Shown one piece after another: positions 62,901 to 64,000 of a stretch of DNA of 64,000 nt. The translations under genes were made by a program, and so were the position numbers. Position 1 is the stretch's first letter. Each line of letters begins with the position of its first letter. The notes beneath the pieces are model-generated. The model worked only from the letters and a program-made list of their open reading frames with translations, did not search any database and was not told the origin of the DNA. Source of the DNA: JAGVSR01 sp033765145 (GTDB lineage Bacteria > Pseudomonadota > Alphaproteobacteria > Rhizobiales > Hyphomicrobiaceae). The stretch spans positions 1 through 64,000 of the forward strand of contig JANRIH010000015.1 of assembly GCA_033765145.1 (NCBI GenBank). The letters run 5' to 3'.

Positions 62901-64000
62901 GCTTTCCGTGTGCGCCGGCGCCCGTATCGTCCTTGGCGACGGGCGGTGCCGTTGCCGGAAAGACCGTGACGGCGATTTCCGCCTCACCTGGGAGGCCATG
63001 GTTGTCACTTGCGCTGTATCGTGCGCGGGCTTCGCCGAGGAACGTCGGCGCAGGCTCGAACGTCACCGTGCCGTCGGTCGCGACGCGCCAGGTTCCCTCG
63101 GATGGGACCGTGAGCGTCTTTCCGTCCGGGCTCAATGTCGTACCGAGCCGCGACAGCATCTTGACGGATGCGGGATCGAGTTTTCCGTCCGGGTCCATGT
63201 CATTGTCGAGGACGCGGATGAGGACGGCCCGGCCCGCCGCCGTGCGCGCGACATCGGCGGCCAGCATCGGAGGCAGATTGGCAGACGCGATATCGACGGC
63301 AATCGTCGCGGTGGTCGTCTGGCCGAATGTGTCGGCGACTTGATACGTGACTGTCGACGTGCGTCCGGCGAATTCGGGCGTCGGCGTGAATGTTACGCGG
63401 CCGGTCGCGGGGTCGACGGCCCAGTCGCCTTCGCCAGGAACGGTCAGCCGTTTGCCGCCGCTCGCGATCGCCGCGTTGACCGGGCCTCCGACGAAAATGA
63501 GCGACGCGGGGTCGAACCGCGCGACGGGCGCGGGCGACGGTCCAGGTCCAGGTGTCGGGCCGGGCGCTGGGCCAGGCGATGGGCCAGGCGATGGGCCAGT
63601 GACCGGGGGCATCGGTGCGTCGGGCGCGGTGCTCGTGCCGGTCCCGGTCGGAACGGTCGCCGCTCCGGCAACGAAGAGATCGGGGGTCAGAAGATTCCAA
63701 CCGAGCGCCTTGTCGTCGTCGGGCGAATAGATGCTGTCCGAGACGAGCTTCGCGCCTCGCTCCTTCTTGACGAGTTCGAAACGGGTCGAGGCGCCGAAGT
63801 AGGACGAGCCTTTGCTGGTCGGGATGACGCGCTTCTGCAGTTCGGAGACGACGGGTCCTTCCGATCCGACGCGCAATCGTGCGAGCGCCCGGAACACGAG
63901 GTCTTTGTCGTTCTGGCGGCCCTGGCGAATGATCTCGGCTGCGATGGCCGCGTCACGGCCCGTGAGGAGCACGAGACCGATATGCCGCCCCTTGCCGAGC
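59938..64000 (-). CDS. Large multidomain protein: CshA-like repeats, GH19, peptidoglycan-binding, C11 clostripain-type peptidase (5' end off window)
   Basis: The frame is open to the right edge with no start in the window. From the N-terminal side: a leading unknown domain (about 64000-63680), a Gly-Pro-Ser linker, two CshA-type fibril repeats (GKRLTVPGEGDWAVDPATG and a second copy), a Pro-rich linker, a GH19-type lysozyme/chitinase domain (AHESGGF at about 62525 with the catalytic Glu; YRGRGLVQITGR), and a peptidoglycan-binding helix bundle (GEFGPKTEKALMLFQ). Two membrane segments follow (about 61715-61640 and 61620-61550, then TRRRR). Last is a C11 clostripain-like domain with His in FWDHGTG (codon 60850-60852) and Cys in YSDTCLNG (60580-60582). 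The combination is unusual. Confidence 0.75.
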   Translation of the reverse strand, partial: LGKGRHIGLVLLTGRDAAIAAEIIRQGRQNDKDLVFRALARLRVGSEGPVVSELQKRVIPTSKGSSYFGASTRFELVKKERGAKLVSDSIYSPDDDKALGWNLLTPDLFVAGAATVPTGTGTSTAPDAPMPPVTGPSPGPSPGPAPGPTPGPGPSPAPVARFDPASLIFVGGPVNAAIASGGKRLTVPGEGDWAVDPATGRVTFTPTPEFAGRTSTVTYQVADTFGQTTTATIAVDIASANLPPMLAADVARTAAGRAVLIRVLDNDMDPDGKLDPASVKMLSRLGTTLSPDGKTLTVPSEGTWRVATDGTVTFEPAPTFLGEARARYSASDNHGLPGEAEIAVTVFPATAPPVAKDDTGAGAHGKPVVLDVLANDVIGPSTSDTPVPPPRPTPPIAETPVPPKPEPPVTGTAGMGTTAPKPDAPKPSPPVTDAAPPPGLALTPELLKRISSDAKPGYVQALSTIGNRLLTEAGINANPLRLCHFLGQIAHESGGFTINEENMRYSAKRICEVWPSRFRSIAEAMPYAANPEKLANKVYGGRLGNSATNDDGYRYRGRGLVQITGRESYRLMGRAIGVDLEGNPDLASEPETAVRIAVATWMGKRRNMNKLADANAINAITKMINGGHIGLADRIRKFEKAWSLLGSGGAPVAVASSDAPQRGDDGPEVAKLQRLLVKVGMLPKNEEIDGEFGPKTEKALMLFQARAKLNVDGIATKASMEALENAPEAPYIGGDAAAGPVRKNWTGFDRRDGGTEPSRPGGGWTDILGISGVLIALLAAAIFTIGIAWGPKIGLTRLMVGLAGGGAAGLALVLMGSAAITRRRRATGTSSSLSSAPGTAHDPSWLDQLPLPAGTPQMGFAKPKEPPPADLGELEKKLKQLGFDDRHFTDEEPIRGEPGLPEDLTDPTSVLEEPAELVPSTAINPLDAEKRRVAEGGTSNVAPFPITSPNPPFAILAMFGGDNNLSGQVRKDLEEMAAGTMRNGGISVLALADTEDGPGMVIEVTPRGEIRTIERLAEIDTGDPETLATFLARALATYPNSRKAIGFWDHGTGVFDENDPAEMILKRTMPRRAMERRPARRLLVSAASRAAIKKDPGKRAMLHDNSGGVLTNIEAGAMLKVAFDRSGTRNKVDIIYSDTCLNGMVEVVEELGAFAHCFVASCDTEPAMGWDYTGWFDRMRAAHLMPPEDWARDAVLSFADSYRTATNHYPCTLSAFKGDNEITEAFAQLVSVAEAKGVAGFSLLNLARSKSQPYDNRDSYDLGDFVRVLAQIAGTRDPDLAAAANGVAEALRAARIETVAFGPMVSRCEGLAFWFPASERSLASDVKTYERLKFSRDTRWAEYLQKMYGSEFS

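Noticed and set aside
1..64000. CRISPR arrays, tRNA or rRNA genes, prophage modules
   Set aside because: No repeated spacer pattern, cloverleaf or rRNA sequence, or phage structural genes were recognised on reading.

Overview
The window is high-GC DNA with dense, short-spaced gene clusters and protein families typical of Alphaproteobacteria, most likely Hyphomicrobiales (Rhizobiales). The evidence is an ExoF-like polysaccharide exporter, an OpgC-type membrane protein, a RopB/Omp25-like barrel remnant, and a GlnT/GMAS-type glutamine synthetase relative. No rRNA, tRNA, CRISPR array or phage module was seen. The genus cannot be fixed from the sequence alone.

Left part (1-6.3 kb): an IS3-type transposase remnant is fused to the tail of a truncated outer-membrane barrel gene. 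It is followed by an unknown gene, a divergent LysR regulator/pirin pair, and a leftward set (creatininase-like hydrolase, glutamine-synthetase-like ligase, small unknown protein) facing a TetR-type regulator.

Guanidine operon (7.07-19.08 kb): a sigma-54-type promoter is followed at once by a guanidine-I (ykkC) riboswitch. Nine tightly packed genes follow: substrate-binding protein, 2-oxoglutarate/Fe(II) oxygenase, an unknown beta-rich protein, permease, ATPase, the two DUF1989 proteins (carboxyguanidine deiminase subunits), a urea-carboxylase-family enzyme that the riboswitch marks as a guanidine carboxylase, and allophanate hydrolase. Together they would import guanidine, carboxylate and deiminate it, and release ammonia and CO2. 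The oxygenase and the beta-rich protein are not part of the described pathway.

19.1-26.9 kb: a leftward three-gene set (transglutaminase, ATP-grasp/alpha-E protein, transglutaminase-DUF2126 protein) known as a conserved group of unresolved function, then a protein-isoaspartate methyltransferase.

Exopolysaccharide locus (26.9-48 kb): a Wzx/Wzy-type system with WecG-family and GT4 glycosyltransferases, a FemAB/CelD-like acyltransferase, flippase, two polyprenyl-phosphate sugar transferases, polymerase, a beta-helix lyase-like protein, chain-length protein, outer-membrane exporter, two deacetylases, a PGRP-type amidase, a LuxR-type regulator and a NusG/RfaH-like antiterminator. The core genes from 26.9 to 41.5 kb form six transcripts fired from three divergent intergenic regions. 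Each region carries a TCCCCA-NN-TGGGGA-like palindrome placed 89-98 bp before the rightward start codon, which suggests one shared regulator.

Right part (48-64 kb): an RND efflux pump and its adaptor, an NTF2-like exported protein, a cupin, a SCO1 copper protein beside two related Cys-motif exported proteins, an OpgC-like protein, a thiamine-diphosphate enzyme and a TPR protein. Last is a very large multidomain protein running off the right edge (CshA-like repeats, GH19, peptidoglycan-binding, two membrane segments, clostripain-type C11 peptidase).
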